A stretch of DNA of 64,000 nt from Polyangium mundeleinium (GTDB lineage: Bacteria > Myxococcota_A > Polyangia > Polyangiales > Polyangiaceae): assembly GCF_028369105.1 (NCBI RefSeq), contig NZ_JAQNDO010000001.1:8216501-8280500 (forward strand). Reading direction: 5' to 3'. Under the pieces are notes generated by a model. The model had not been told where the DNA came from. It ran no database searches and was given only the letters and a program-made list of their open reading frames with translations. The position numbers and the translations under genes are program-made. Numbering within the stretch: position 1 is the stretch's first letter; each line of letters opens with the position of its first letter. This document shows positions 8,088 through 16,826 of the stretch, piece after piece.

Positions 8088-8963
8088 ATGCGCAGCGAAG
8101 GTGCAACGGATACCATTCGGGCCCTCCTCCTGGGGGCCTTCGCAGTATCCGCGGGGCTCTCCGCGCATGCGACTCACGTCACGCCCGAGCGTCACACGCC
8201 CGCGGGCCCGGCGGCGTCTCGCACGCTCGAGGCGTGCGAGGAGGCCCCAGAAATTCCCTTCGATCTGCGGCCGGCGTATCTCACGCCCGATACCATCGGG
8301 CTCACCTTCGACGACGGCCCGGATCTGGTCAATACCCCCAAGGTGCTCGACGTGCTGGCGCGTGAGGGGGTCCACGCGACATTCTTCATCAATACGGAAA
8401 ACTGGTCATCCCTGAGCACGAACGAGAACGCCCGCGCCATCGTGCGTCGAATCGTGGAGGAAGGGCACGCGCTCGGCAACCACACGGTGCACCACTGGCG
8501 CCTTTCCTCGCTGTCACCCGAACGAATCGAGCATGAAATCGCGAGCGTCGAGCAGACCGTACGGGAGATCCTGGGCGACGAGGCGCCGCGCCTCACGCTC
8601 TTCCGGGCGCCTTACGGCGATCCTTACGTGGGGGGCCGGCGCGGCCGGGGCTATCAGAAGGTGGCCCCCATCGTCGCGCGGCACGCAGTCCACATCGGAT
8701 GGAATATCGCCATCGCCGACGGCCGGTGCCCCCGGGGCGACGCGGAATGCGTGCTCTCCGCGGTGAAGCGGAACCTCGATCGAGGCTTTTACGGCATCAT
8801 CCTGCTCCATAGCACCCACGCGCAGACCGCCAGGGCGCTGCCAGCGATCATCGAAGAGATCCGGCGACGGGGGATGCATTTCGTGTCGGTCGAGGACGTC
8901 GTCCGGGCGCGCTTCGGGCGATCGTCGGCGGAATTGGTGGACGATCCGTGCAAGGAAGGCTAG
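8088..8963 (+). CDS. secreted polysaccharide deacetylase (NodB domain)
   Basis: A 291-residue CE4-type deacetylase acting on chitin, peptidoglycan or a related N-acetyl glycan outside the cytoplasm. A signal-like segment (LLLGAFAVSAGLSAHA) is followed by the NodB motifs: TFDDGPD at 73-79 with the metal Asp and catalytic base, the H132-x-x-x-H136 pair in NHTVHHW, RAPYG at 173-177, and the C-terminal ILLHSTH. All catalytic positions are present, so it should be active. GGGAGGT lies upstream of ATG 8088. It follows the GH75 gene in the same direction but with a 169-bp gap, so it may have its own promoter. Confidence 0.92.
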   Translation: MRSEGATDTIRALLLGAFAVSAGLSAHATHVTPERHTPAGPAASRTLEACEEAPEIPFDLRPAYLTPDTIGLTFDDGPDLVNTPKVLDVLAREGVHATFFINTENWSSLSTNENARAIVRRIVEEGHALGNHTVHHWRLSSLSPERIEHEIASVEQTVREILGDEAPRLTLFRAPYGDPYVGGRRGRGYQKVAPIVARHAVHIGWNIAIADGRCPRGDAECVLSAVKRNLDRGFYGIILLHSTHAQTARALPAIIEEIRRRGMHFVSVEDVVRARFGRSSAELVDDPCKEG

Positions 8964-9053
8964 CTCGACGCATGAGGGCGCCTACGGTGGCAACCCGTTC
9001 GCTTCCACTCGATCCGTAGCTTCCCGAGCCGCGTCACGGGCAGCGGAAACGCA

Positions 9054-9074
9054 GGCGCGCCCCTGCGGCGCGCC
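9054..9074. terminator. GC hairpin after the deacetylase gene
   Basis: GGCGCGCC at 9054-9061 and again at 9067-9074 are self-complementary 8-mers separated by 5 bases, able to form a strong stem. No T-run follows. It lies 90 bp after the deacetylase stop and may end that transcript, but this is weak. Confidence 0.3.
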
Positions 9075-9177
9075 ACCCCGCGGCCCACGGAGCGCCTAGC
9101 TCCGCTGCCGATGCGGTTGACGACGTGCCGGTCAGCGACGATGTTTACCGCCGGTCACGCCCCAGGAAGAAGCACGG

Positions 9178-9471
9178 TCAGGAGTTCCTTCCTTTTGGCA
9201 TCCTTCCCGAAGAGGTCCGCATACAAGAGCGCGACCCGGCCCTCCTCGCGGCATATGCCTCTGACGCCTTCGCCTGCACCGCGGCGATGTACGCCGCCCG
9301 CAGGTCCCTCGGCATCGCGGCGCTCGACGGCTGCGGCGAAGCTTGCGTCGGGGAAGGCTCGACCGGCGCCGGCTGGCCATCGGGGAGGGCGTCGCGGCCG
9401 CAAGACGCGGCAAGCAGGATCAACACGGCGGCGGTGGAGGCGCGGCGATGGAGCAGTTGCCTCTGAGTCGC
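9178..9471 (-). pseudogene. possible remnant of a small lipoprotein gene
   Basis: On the minus strand one frame reads RRASTAAVLILLAASCGRD (a lipoprotein signal with lipobox), a Pro/Ser-rich linker, then MPRDLRAAYIAAVQAKASEA. Just after YAARR the protein-like character moves to another frame (EEGRVALLYADLFGKDAKRK, ELLTVLLPGA, ending at 9155). No good start codon or ribosome site precedes the signal. This looks like a frameshifted or truncated gene. It may equally be a chance high-GC frame. The bases from here to 9729 hold nothing else recognisable. Confidence 0.3.
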
Positions 9472-9729
9472 CGAAGGCCGGGGCGACCGCTTTCCCGCAG
9501 CACAGGAAGCCGCCCACGACGCCCGCCCTGGAGCCGGCCTTCGACTGCTAGGCGAGCCTCCCACGCCTAGCCCGGACGCGCCCGCGTCCGGGGTCAAAAG
9601 CGCCCGCAAACGCTGATCATAGGCGCGCTCCACACCCCGGGACGAGCGGCGCCGCCGCCTCTGAGCTTCACGAGATTCGGCGGCGAGCGTGGGGAGCTTG
9701 AACAAACCCGAGCAGCTCGGTGATACCGC

Positions 9730-9837
9730 GTGCTGAGGCTGTACCGCGCCGCGGGCTACCGCGAGGTCGAGCCGTTCAACGGGGAGCCGTACGCGCACCA
9801 CTGGTTCGAGAAGGAGCTGGCCACTCCGCGCACGTAA
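9730..9837 (+). pseudogene. GNAT acetyltransferase C-terminal fragment
   Basis: Thirty-five codons read VLRLYRAAGYREVEPFNGEP, YAHHWFEKELATPRT and a stop. YRxAGYxEVxPFNGEPYAHHWFEK is the well-known C-terminal end of one GNAT acetyltransferase group. A TGA sits immediately upstream in frame (9721-9723), and no other GNAT motif precedes it, so only the tail survives. It overlaps the 3' end of the isochorismatase-family gene on the other strand, marking a rearrangement junction. Confidence 0.7.
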
Positions 9838-10351
9838 GGATTTCCGCTCCCCTGCTGGGAAAGACAGTGTTGACGAGGAGCTCGTGCACCGCCGGATCCT
9901 GGTCAGCGCACCCGTCGCGGAGCACGGTCAGCCTGTAGCCCCGGTCCGACGCGTCGTATAGCGTGGCCGCGACCATGGCGCTCGTCGCGACTCCGGTGAG
10001 CGCGAGCGAGTCCACGCCGCGGGCGCGGAGCACCAGATCGAGATCCGTTCCCGCGAACGCGCTCGTGCGCCGCTTGAGCACGACGACGTCGTCCGCGGTG
10101 ACCTCCAGCGCGACCTCCGTACCCGGCGAACCCTCGTGGAACAGGTCACCGGCTCGGTAGAAGGCCGCGAAGACCTCACCCGCCAGGTCCGCCCCGTTGG
10201 CCCGAAACGCGGTACGCACGAACACGACCAGCGCCCCGGCCGCGCGCGCACGCGGCAGCAGTTCAGTCACCGGTGGCACCACGGCCTTCGTGAATGGGTA
10301 GTTGTCGAGAATCCCGGCCTGGAGGTCACCGACGATCAGCGCGCTTCTCAT
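9776..10351 (-). CDS. isochorismatase-family (cysteine hydrolase fold) protein, catalytic Cys absent
   Basis: A 191-residue protein of the isochorismatase/nicotinamidase fold. The first catalytic Asp (D9 in IVGDLQAG) and the Lys (K93 in VVVLKRRTSAF) are in place. The nucleophile segment reads GVATSAMVAATLYDA, putting Met126 where hydrolases have Cys. Members with this substitution are known and are thought not to use the Cys mechanism. The last 20 or so residues (after CAEWPA) are the antisense of a GNAT fragment, so the natural end was probably replaced. Its ATG overlaps the stop of the 94-residue upstream gene (ATGA), implying coupling. Substrate is unknown. Confidence 0.8.
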   Translation of the reverse strand: MRSALIVGDLQAGILDNYPFTKAVVPPVTELLPRARAAGALVVFVRTAFRANGADLAGEVFAAFYRAGDLFHEGSPGTEVALEVTADDVVVLKRRTSAFAGTDLDLVLRARGVDSLALTGVATSAMVAATLYDASDRGYRLTVLRDGCADQDPAVHELLVNTVFPSRGAEILTCAEWPAPSRTSGARTAPR

Positions 10352-10632
10352 GGCGCGAGCTTCTCCATCCGGCGGCCCACCGTCAACAGCACACCGAGGC
10401 CGCCACGATCGAGCGCTCCCTCCTTTGTCTTCCAGACAGCACGAGCGGCGATGCGTAGCGCCTCGACGGCGGGTGGCAGGACGCCCGTCGCCTGCGCCCT
10501 GACGGCGAGCTCGCGCGGCGGACGCTCGCGCAGGCGGATCTGTCGGAGTTCCCGGCGGAACCTGGCCAGGTGTTCGTCATTGCTCGACCCGCAGGGCACT
10601 CGCGCCTCCGCTTCCGCTACGGGTTCCGGCAC
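10348..10632 (-). CDS. hypothetical protein upstream of the isochorismatase gene
   Basis: A 94-residue frame with GTG start at 10632 and a weak ribosome site. The sequence is helix-prone and basic (LARFRRELRQIRLRERPPRE, then ALRIAARAVWKTKEG). The stop overlaps the next gene by 4 bases, which argues that it is, or was, translated. It may be the C-terminal part of a larger regulator or binding protein, but I recognise no family. The N-terminus is uncertain. Confidence 0.45.
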   Translation of the reverse strand: MPEPVAEAEARVPCGSSNDEHLARFRRELRQIRLRERPPRELAVRAQATGVLPPAVEALRIAARAVWKTKEGALDRGGLGVLLTVGRRMEKLAP

Positions 10633-10674
10633 CCCTGCAGGCGCGCAGCAGCTTGTCAGACCGAGCTGCGGCCC

Positions 10675-11013
10675 TTACCCAGCGGCCTTCACGTCCAGCC
10701 AATAGTTCTGGCCGTAGCGGCTATCCCAGGTCGAGCAGCCCGTGTGATCCGTATTGTTGAACCATAGCTCGATCCGGCTGGTGTTCGCGGGCACGTTCAC
10801 CTGGCAGGCTCCTGAGGAGACATCGCCGGCTTGCTCCTGTCCGCTCGGGTGAAATCGGAGGTTGACGCGGATACTCCACGCCTTCTGCCCATAACGCTCC
10901 GCCCGGCACTGACACAACCTGTCCGTGGCGTATTCGATCTGCAAGGGCTCCCCGGCTCGAATGTCGCCGCTCTGCTTATGAGACCAGTCTGACGAAAAGC
11001 TCACTGTAGCCAT
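10675..11013 (-). CDS. small beta-rich protein (DUF6209-like)
   Basis: A 112-residue protein without signal peptide or membrane segment. Short beta-prone stretches alternate: VSFSSDWSHKQSGDI, LQIEYATDRLCQCRAERYG, WSIRVNLRFHPSGQEQAG, RIELWFNNTDHTGC and WDSRYGQNYWLDV. This order (a W-x-x-SG start, an RL-x-x-CR strand, then ELWF-x-NTD-x-x-GC-x-x-WDSRYGQNY) matches my memory of DUF6209, a small family of unknown function. The start has AAAGGA upstream. It is 41 bp upstream of the 94-residue gene on the same strand, so the three may form one transcript. Confidence 0.65.
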   Translation of the reverse strand: MATVSFSSDWSHKQSGDIRAGEPLQIEYATDRLCQCRAERYGQKAWSIRVNLRFHPSGQEQAGDVSSGACQVNVPANTSRIELWFNNTDHTGCSTWDSRYGQNYWLDVKAAG

Positions 11014-11110
11014 TGCTTTTTCCTTTCAGGGACACTTGCGGGCCCGCTCAGGGCTTCGCCTCGGGCTGCTCCACATACAAGAGCCGCGACGTTCCGTGTC
11101 GCCCCAGATA

Positions 11111-11149
11111 AGCTCCATCGGGCCACGTGCGCCATGGGACCAAAGTCCT
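11111..11149 (+). repeat. dispersed intergenic repeat, copy 1
   Basis: Bases 11129-11149 match the reverse complement of 20024-20044 perfectly over 21 bases, with further similarity back to 11111. The core contains CCATGGGACCAAAGTCC. It lies about 145 bp before the propeller kinase start, in the same orientation relative to its gene as copy 2. Confidence 0.75.
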
Positions 11150-11292
11150 ACTCCGGCAGCTCCCGGCGGGGGCGCCCCGGGGCGCCGGCGAACAACCCCC
11201 GCGCCTCTTCCCTTATGTCTGGCGCTTCCTGTGCGCCGGCCAGGTCGAACAAGACTGCGACCGGGAGCGAGCGCGCGTAAGATGCGCGGCGC

Positions 11293-14200
11293 ATGACCAT
11301 CCGGTCTTCCTTTCGCCCTCGACATGCGCTCTCCTGCCTCGCCTTGGGGCTCCTCCTTTCTCTTGCGGGTCCCGCCTCCGCCGCCGACATCGCGGATCTC
11401 GGCGTGCCCATGATCCGCTCCTTCGGCGCGGACGACGGGCTCCCCCAGAACAGCGTCAATGCCATCGCCTTCGAGCCGGGCGGGCGAATGTGGATCGGCA
11501 CCCAGGCCGGCACCGCCTCCTACGACGGACAGCGGTTCACGCCGCTCGAGCTGCCGCGCGGCGTAACCTCGTCGAGCTGGGTGACGGCCCTTGCGGTGAC
11601 GCATGACGGCGCCGTCTGGTTCGGGCTGGAGACGGGCGAAATCTTTCGTTATGCGAGCGAGCGGTTCACGCGCATCGAGGCGGTCGAGGGCCCCACGAAG
11701 CTCGTGCGCACCATCGTCGAGACGCGCGAGGGGGAAGGCCACGCGCTCTGGGTGGGCACCGTGGGCGGCCTCCACCGCCTCGACGCGGGCGAGCGCTTGC
11801 GTCGGATCGAGCTCGGGCCCGGTTTCGAGCGCGCAGGCGTCGATGCCGTGCGCGAAGGCCATGGGCCGAACGGTGAGAGGACGCTCTGGGTGGGCACGAC
11901 CGCCGGGCTCTTGCATTGCGAGGCCGAGCGCTGCGCCCCGTTCGCCACCAAGGCGAACGGATTGCCTCATGATATCGTCACCGCTCTGCTCACCACCGTC
12001 GGCGAGGGGGGCCGGCCGGAGCTCTGGGTCGGCACGATGGGCGGCCTCGCCCATCACGCGGACGGGCGCTGGGAGCCGTTCACGAAAGCGAACTCGCCTC
12101 TGCCCGCGGAGTTCGTACGGACGCTCGGCGAGACGGTGAGCGGCGCGGGAAAACGTGCGCTCTGGATCGGCACCATGGGCGGGGGCCTGGTGCGCTTGCA
12201 GGACGGCGTGTGGACGGTGCTGGCCAAGGCGCGCTCGACCCTCCCGGACGATTACGTCATCGCCCTCGCGCCGACCAGCCGCGCACACGGCGCGCAGGTG
12301 CTGTGGATTGGCACCACCAACGGCGGCCTCTCACGCTTGCGGCACGACGGGTGGACGGCGTTCACGCCGCGCAACTCGCCCCTCTCGGGCGCCGTGTACG
12401 CCATCACGGAGGTGCGCCCCGAGGGCGGCGCGCCCGAGCTTTGGTTCGGCATGGATGGCAACGTGATCCGGCGGTCCGCGGGAGGCTTCTCGCCGCTCAC
12501 TTCGCCCGATACGCCGGGGGGGCTCGGCAATAGCATCACCACGCTCCTCGCCTCCCGGCGCGAGCCCGGCGTGGTCTGGATCGGCAGCGCCAGCGGCGAG
12601 CTCCATCGCTGGCAGGACGGGCGCTTCACCACGTACACCCCGCGCAACTCCCCGATGCCGCGCGGCAATGTCACCGACCTGCGCGAGTCGCTGGACGGGC
12701 ACGGGTTATGGGTCACCACGCTGGGCAGCGGCGCCGCGCGCCTCGACGACCAGGGCGCCTGGCAGGTCGTCAAGCAGGAGAACACGCAGCTCCTCGACAA
12801 CGGGGTGACGTCCGTCCTCGAGAGCACGCGCCCGGGCGACAAGGTGGCCACGTGGTTCGGCACGCGCCGAGGGTTGTCCCGGCTCGAGGACGGTCGATGG
12901 ACGAACTACACGTCGGCGAACGCGCCGCTCGGTGGGGACTTCGTCGCCACGCTGACCGAGCTGCGCGATATGCGCGGCGCGCGTGTGCTCTGGATCGGCA
13001 CCCTGGGCGGCGGCGTCGCGCGGTATGACCTCGACGCCAACGTGTGGCGTTCGCCTCTCGGCACGAAGAGCCGCCCGTCGCTGCCGGACGACACCATCTA
13101 TCAGGTGCGCGCGGACGCGCGGGGCCGCATCCATCTCTTCACCAACCGCGGCGTCGCGCGCCTCTCACCCCGCGCGCCCACGCCGGACGACCCCGCCGAG
13201 TTTTCTCTCTACACCTTCACCACCGAGGATGGGCTGCCGAGCAACGAATGCAACATGAACGGCTCGTTCGTCGACAGCCGCGGCCGCATCTGGGCGGGCA
13301 CCGCCGGCGGCGCCGCCGTCTTCGATCCGGCAGACGAGGTCGAAGCGACGACGCCCAAGCCGCTCGTCCTCTCCGCGGCGCGCGCGGCGGGCGGGGCGCT
13401 GCTGCCCGGGATGGGCATCGCGTGGGACGAGAACACCGTCGCCTTCGATTACGCGCTCCTCTCCTTCTTCCGGGACCGCGACACGCGTTATCGCACGCAG
13501 ATGGCCGGCTTCGACCCTTCGCCGAGCGACTGGAGCACGGACGCCAAGGCGAGGTACACGAACCTCTCCGCGGGCGCGTACACCTTCCAGGTCTGGGGGC
13601 GCGACCATGCCGGCAACGTGGCGGGGCCCGTCTCGATTGCATTCCAGGTAAAGCCCGCGCCGTGGCGGACGTGGTGGGCCTACCTCGGCTATACGCTCGC
13701 GCTCTTCGGGCTCGTCTGGAGCGGGGTGCGCGTGCGGCTGCGCGCGCTGCGGCGGCGGACCCTCGAGCTCGAGCAGCAGGTCGAGTCGCGCACCGCCGAG
13801 CTCAAGGCGGCCAAGGAGGCAGCCGACCAGGCGAACCGCGCCAAATCGGCCTTCCTCGCCAGCATGAGCCACGAGCTGCGCACGCCGCTCAATGGGATTC
13901 TCGGCTACACGCAGCTCGTCGCCCGCATGCCGGGGCTCCCCCGGGAGGGCAAGGACGGGCTCGGCGTCGTGCAAAGGTCGGGCGAGCACCTGCTTTCGCT
14001 CATCGACGACGTCCTCGACCTCGCCCGCATCGAGGCGGGCAAGCTGGAGATTGTTCCGAGCGATGTCCATCTGCCCCTGCTCGTGCAAAGCGTGGTGGAC
14101 CTCTGCCGGGTGCGGGCGGAGGGCAAGGGGCTCGCATTTCATTACGTGCCCGCGAAGGATGCGCCTTCCTGGGTGCGCGCGGACGAAAAGCGGCTCACGC

Positions 14201-15195
14201 AGGTGCTCGTCAATCTCGTCGGCAATGCGGTCAAGTTCACCCGGGAGGGGAGCGTCACCTTGCGCGTCGAGGGCCGGGGCGAGGAGGTTTCCTTTCACGT
14301 CGAGGACACCGGGCCGGGGATTGCACCTGCGGATCTGGCGCGCATCTTCCAGCCCTTCGAGCAATCGGGCGACCGGCGCGCGCGTATCGAGGGCACCGGG
14401 CTCGGGCTTTCGATCACCCAGCGCATCGTGGCGCAGATGGGCGGCCGGATCGAGGTGCAGAGCGCTCCGGGCGCGGGAAGCACGTTCACGGTGACCCTGC
14501 GCCTGCCCGCCCTTCCGGAGCGTGCGACAGCGGGCGAAGAGCACCTCTCCGAGGAGATCACGGGCTACGAGGGCGCGCGGCGGGTGGTGGTCGTCGTCGA
14601 TGACAACGACCATAACCGTGCCTTCTTGCGCGACGCGCTGGGGCCGCTCGGGTTCGAGGTCGAGGAGGCCGAGGAAGGCGGGAAGGCCCTTGCGCTCTGT
14701 GAGGAGCGGCGGCCCGATCTGGTGATCCTGGACCTCACCCTGCCGGACATCCCTGGCGACGAGGTCGCGCGCCGTCTGCGCCAGACGCCTGCGCTCACGG
14801 GATTGCCCATCGTGGCCTCCTCCGCGAGCGTGGACGAGGAGCAACAGAGGCGCGCCAGGGACGCCGGCTGCGACGAGTTCCTCCCCAAGCCCGTGCGCTT
14901 GCCGGCGCTCTTCGAGGTGCTCGCGCGGCGGCTCGCGCTCACCTGGAGCCACGCGCCGCGTGCAATGGAAGCGGCGCCAGGGGAGGCGGCGCCTGCGCCC
15001 CGGATCGAGCCGCCCGCGGAGGTACGCGCGCGCCTTCTGGACCTCGCCGAGCGAGGGCGTATCCCGGAGCTGCTGCAAGCGTTGCAGGCGATCGAGGCGG
15101 AGGACGCGCGGCTCTCCGCTTGGGTGGGCGAGGTGCGCGCGCTGGCCGAGGGCTACCGCCTGGGCGAGCTTTGCGAGATGCTCGCGCCCGGATGA
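11293..15195 (+). CDS. hybrid sensor histidine kinase with two-component propeller, Y_Y_Y, HisKA, HATPase and receiver domains
   Basis: A 1300-residue membrane sensor kinase. An N-terminal signal (LALGLLLSLAGPASA) precedes a large periplasmic region of about 14 Reg_prop blades with recurring ALWVGT/LWIGT strands. A Y_Y_Y Ig-like domain follows near 735-785, one membrane helix at about 793-815, and a short coiled coil. The HisKA box SHELRTPLN carries phospho-His at about 860. The ATPase has NLVGNAVKF and DTGPGI motifs and GTGLGLS. A receiver domain (VVVVDDND; acceptor Asp about 1147 in VILDLTLP) and a C-terminal helical tail complete it. It looks fully functional. The ligand sensed by the propeller is unknown; relatives in gut bacteria sense glycans. 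No partner regulator gene is adjacent. Confidence 0.96.
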   Translation: MTIRSSFRPRHALSCLALGLLLSLAGPASAADIADLGVPMIRSFGADDGLPQNSVNAIAFEPGGRMWIGTQAGTASYDGQRFTPLELPRGVTSSSWVTALAVTHDGAVWFGLETGEIFRYASERFTRIEAVEGPTKLVRTIVETREGEGHALWVGTVGGLHRLDAGERLRRIELGPGFERAGVDAVREGHGPNGERTLWVGTTAGLLHCEAERCAPFATKANGLPHDIVTALLTTVGEGGRPELWVGTMGGLAHHADGRWEPFTKANSPLPAEFVRTLGETVSGAGKRALWIGTMGGGLVRLQDGVWTVLAKARSTLPDDYVIALAPTSRAHGAQVLWIGTTNGGLSRLRHDGWTAFTPRNSPLSGAVYAITEVRPEGGAPELWFGMDGNVIRRSAGGFSPLTSPDTPGGLGNSITTLLASRREPGVVWIGSASGELHRWQDGRFTTYTPRNSPMPRGNVTDLRESLDGHGLWVTTLGSGAARLDDQGAWQVVKQENTQLLDNGVTSVLESTRPGDKVATWFGTRRGLSRLEDGRWTNYTSANAPLGGDFVATLTELRDMRGARVLWIGTLGGGVARYDLDANVWRSPLGTKSRPSLPDDTIYQVRADARGRIHLFTNRGVARLSPRAPTPDDPAEFSLYTFTTEDGLPSNECNMNGSFVDSRGRIWAGTAGGAAVFDPADEVEATTPKPLVLSAARAAGGALLPGMGIAWDENTVAFDYALLSFFRDRDTRYRTQMAGFDPSPSDWSTDAKARYTNLSAGAYTFQVWGRDHAGNVAGPVSIAFQVKPAPWRTWWAYLGYTLALFGLVWSGVRVRLRALRRRTLELEQQVESRTAELKAAKEAADQANRAKSAFLASMSHELRTPLNGILGYTQLVARMPGLPREGKDGLGVVQRSGEHLLSLIDDVLDLARIEAGKLEIVPSDVHLPLLVQSVVDLCRVRAEGKGLAFHYVPAKDAPSWVRADEKRLTQVLVNLVGNAVKFTREGSVTLRVEGRGEEVSFHVEDTGPGIAPADLARIFQPFEQSGDRRARIEGTGLGLSITQRIVAQMGGRIEVQSAPGAGSTFTVTLRLPALPERATAGEEHLSEEITGYEGARRVVVVVDDNDHNRAFLRDALGPLGFEVEEAEEGGKALALCEERRPDLVILDLTLPDIPGDEVARRLRQTPALTGLPIVASSASVDEEQQRRARDAGCDEFLPKPVRLPALFEVLARRLALTWSHAPRAMEAAPGEAAPAPRIEPPAEVRARLLDLAERGRIPELLQALQAIEAEDARLSAWVGEVRALAEGYRLGELCEMLAPG

Positions 15196-15663
15196 GCGCT
15201 CGGCCCTGCAATGCCCCTCCTCGGTATGGCCGGGCTGCCACATGAACTCGAATCCCGGCCAGAAGGCCTAGACGAGGCGTGCGTGCCCCCTTCCGCTGTT
15301 CCACAGACCTGGCCATTGCCATGGCGCAGCCGAGCGCGCGACGGCGCCCCGTCTTCGAGCGACGAGCAAGAAAAAACCTTCCCCTCCCGGGTCCGCGTCC
15401 GGCCCTCTCTTTTGGTCTTGGTGCGCGAGCAGGCGTCCGACGCCAGAATCGGCCCGGGAAGGGGAAGGCTGGGGGCCAACAAGCGACCCCCAGGAGAGGG
15501 CGATGGGAAAACGCATGCCCAAAAAAGCATCTCCCCACCGCCCCCTCCTGCGAGTCGCTTGTGCTTGTCCCTCAAGACAAACAACGCGTCGGAGAGGCAG
15601 CGGGTAACGATGCTCGTTGCTGATTTGTACGAAGATGTCGTACCTGCGGTGCGCGCCCGAGGT
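15196..15663. other. 468-bp intergenic region with a long inverted repeat
   Basis: This convergent gap separates the kinase from a minus-strand lipoprotein gene and holds no convincing gene. Bases 15377-15394 and 15451-15468 are near-perfect reverse complements (17 of 18 positions with one slip), enclosing 56 bases. Near 15630 a small perfect hairpin, GTACGA-AGATG-TCGTAC, lies just before the lipoprotein stop. No T-rich terminator was seen. Confidence 0.55.
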
Positions 15664-16824
15664 CTACTCGTCAAACATGTACGAGGGTCGACAGCAGAAC
15701 GTCACAGCGTTCTCCTCATCCTCGACCGCCTCGCCGATAGGCTCCCCACCGCCCGCCTCGCACGTGCCCTTGACGTAGACGTTTTCCGTGACGGACTTCC
15801 CGCCGATGGCTCGGCCCGCGGGGAGGATGGGATCGCAGGGGCTGTCCTCGGACGTGACGATCCTCTGGTGGAACTCGTTCGAGCAGACACCATCGTCGAA
15901 GAGGCGCACGGTTGCCATGCACATGCCCCCTTGCGGCGCGCCGCACATGCATTCTGTGCACTCGCGCGATTCCTTGGGCTGAAACGGGTACATGACCCGA
16001 GGCCCCTCATAATCGTAGGGCTTGGGGCACTTGGTGTGCTTCCCCTCCCGCCACAAGCATTGACGGTGGGGATAATGAACCTTGGGAATGCACAGTTGAT
16101 CCCCCGCGCCGCAAAGCGACGAATCGAGGCTCGACCGACATGCAAGCGCGCCCGTCTCCCATTCCGTGCTCTTCGTCCCGCCCACCTTGATGATCTGCGA
16201 CGGCTTGACGCCGCACGTCTCGTTGGCCGGAGGCGGAAGCGCCGAGAACGTGATCGACTGCGCGCACGGGACGCCGCTCCCCGGGGGGCACTGCGCCCCC
16301 GCGGGCAGCGCGTTCGCGCCCGTGCAGCTCCCCTCCCACCCCCCCGGGCCGTCAAAAGGGAGCGACGGCGCCCCCCCTGCGCCGCACATGCCAGCTCCGA
16401 TCGTGATCGCCCCTGGAACGCCGCTGCATTGCCCCGTGGCTTCCTGGCATTCGCAGGGGTCGCACTGCGCGGGGGGAGCGGTAAGGCCGGCGTAAAGCCT
16501 GAGCTGCTCGCCCCCGACGAAGGGGCACTCCTTCGGCATGTCCGCGGCCGGGCCGAACCAGACGGCCCACGGAACCTGGCTCCAGAAGCCGGCCTCGGGA
16601 TCGTCGGGAATCTCGACGCATTCCCCGCCTTGCGATGTGCAGGCGGCTTGGGGCTCGGCGTCCGGCGCGTCGGATCCGGCGTCCGTGCCCCCGTCGATGC
16701 ACTCGGGCGCGGGGAAAAACGAGTCCGGATCACACTCGACCGGTACGAAGGATGGTGGCGCCGTGCAGGATACGCCAATCACACCGGTGGACGACACGAA
16801 CATAACAAGAAAAAACCTGCGCAT
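15664..16824 (-). CDS. Cys-rich secreted lipoprotein
   Basis: A 386-residue predicted lipoprotein: MRRFFLVMF, then VSSTGVIGVSC with the lipid-attachment Cys. An acidic linker (DGGTDAGSDAPDAEP) leads to a Cys-rich body with at least 25 Cys in patterns such as CDPCECQEATGQC and CTECMCGAPQGGMC. No enzyme domain is recognisable. Start 16824 was chosen because it begins the signal peptide and lies only 2 bases after the stop of the upstream envelope gene. It is therefore the last gene of a sigma factor - PEGA protein - lipoprotein unit and probably works at the same outer-membrane site. Proteins of this style are typical of large myxobacterial genomes. Confidence 0.85.
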   Translation of the reverse strand: MRRFFLVMFVSSTGVIGVSCTAPPSFVPVECDPDSFFPAPECIDGGTDAGSDAPDAEPQAACTSQGGECVEIPDDPEAGFWSQVPWAVWFGPAADMPKECPFVGGEQLRLYAGLTAPPAQCDPCECQEATGQCSGVPGAITIGAGMCGAGGAPSLPFDGPGGWEGSCTGANALPAGAQCPPGSGVPCAQSITFSALPPPANETCGVKPSQIIKVGGTKSTEWETGALACRSSLDSSLCGAGDQLCIPKVHYPHRQCLWREGKHTKCPKPYDYEGPRVMYPFQPKESRECTECMCGAPQGGMCMATVRLFDDGVCSNEFHQRIVTSEDSPCDPILPAGRAIGGKSVTENVYVKGTCEAGGGEPIGEAVEDEENAVTFCCRPSYMFDE

Positions 16825-16826
16825 GT

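Noticed and set aside
7067-8116. Minus-strand 349-residue frame across the chitosanase gene
   Set aside because: It is antisense to GH75 over most of its length. Only the last 30 codons look protein-like, and those are noted in the gap entry.
13165-15243. Minus-strand 692-residue frame under the propeller kinase
   Set aside because: It mirrors the kinase, transmitter and receiver domains and has no start signal.
15225-15262. A GAACTCGAATCCCGG segment resembling a tRNA T-arm
   Set aside because: No acceptor stem, anticodon arm or D-arm can be built around it.
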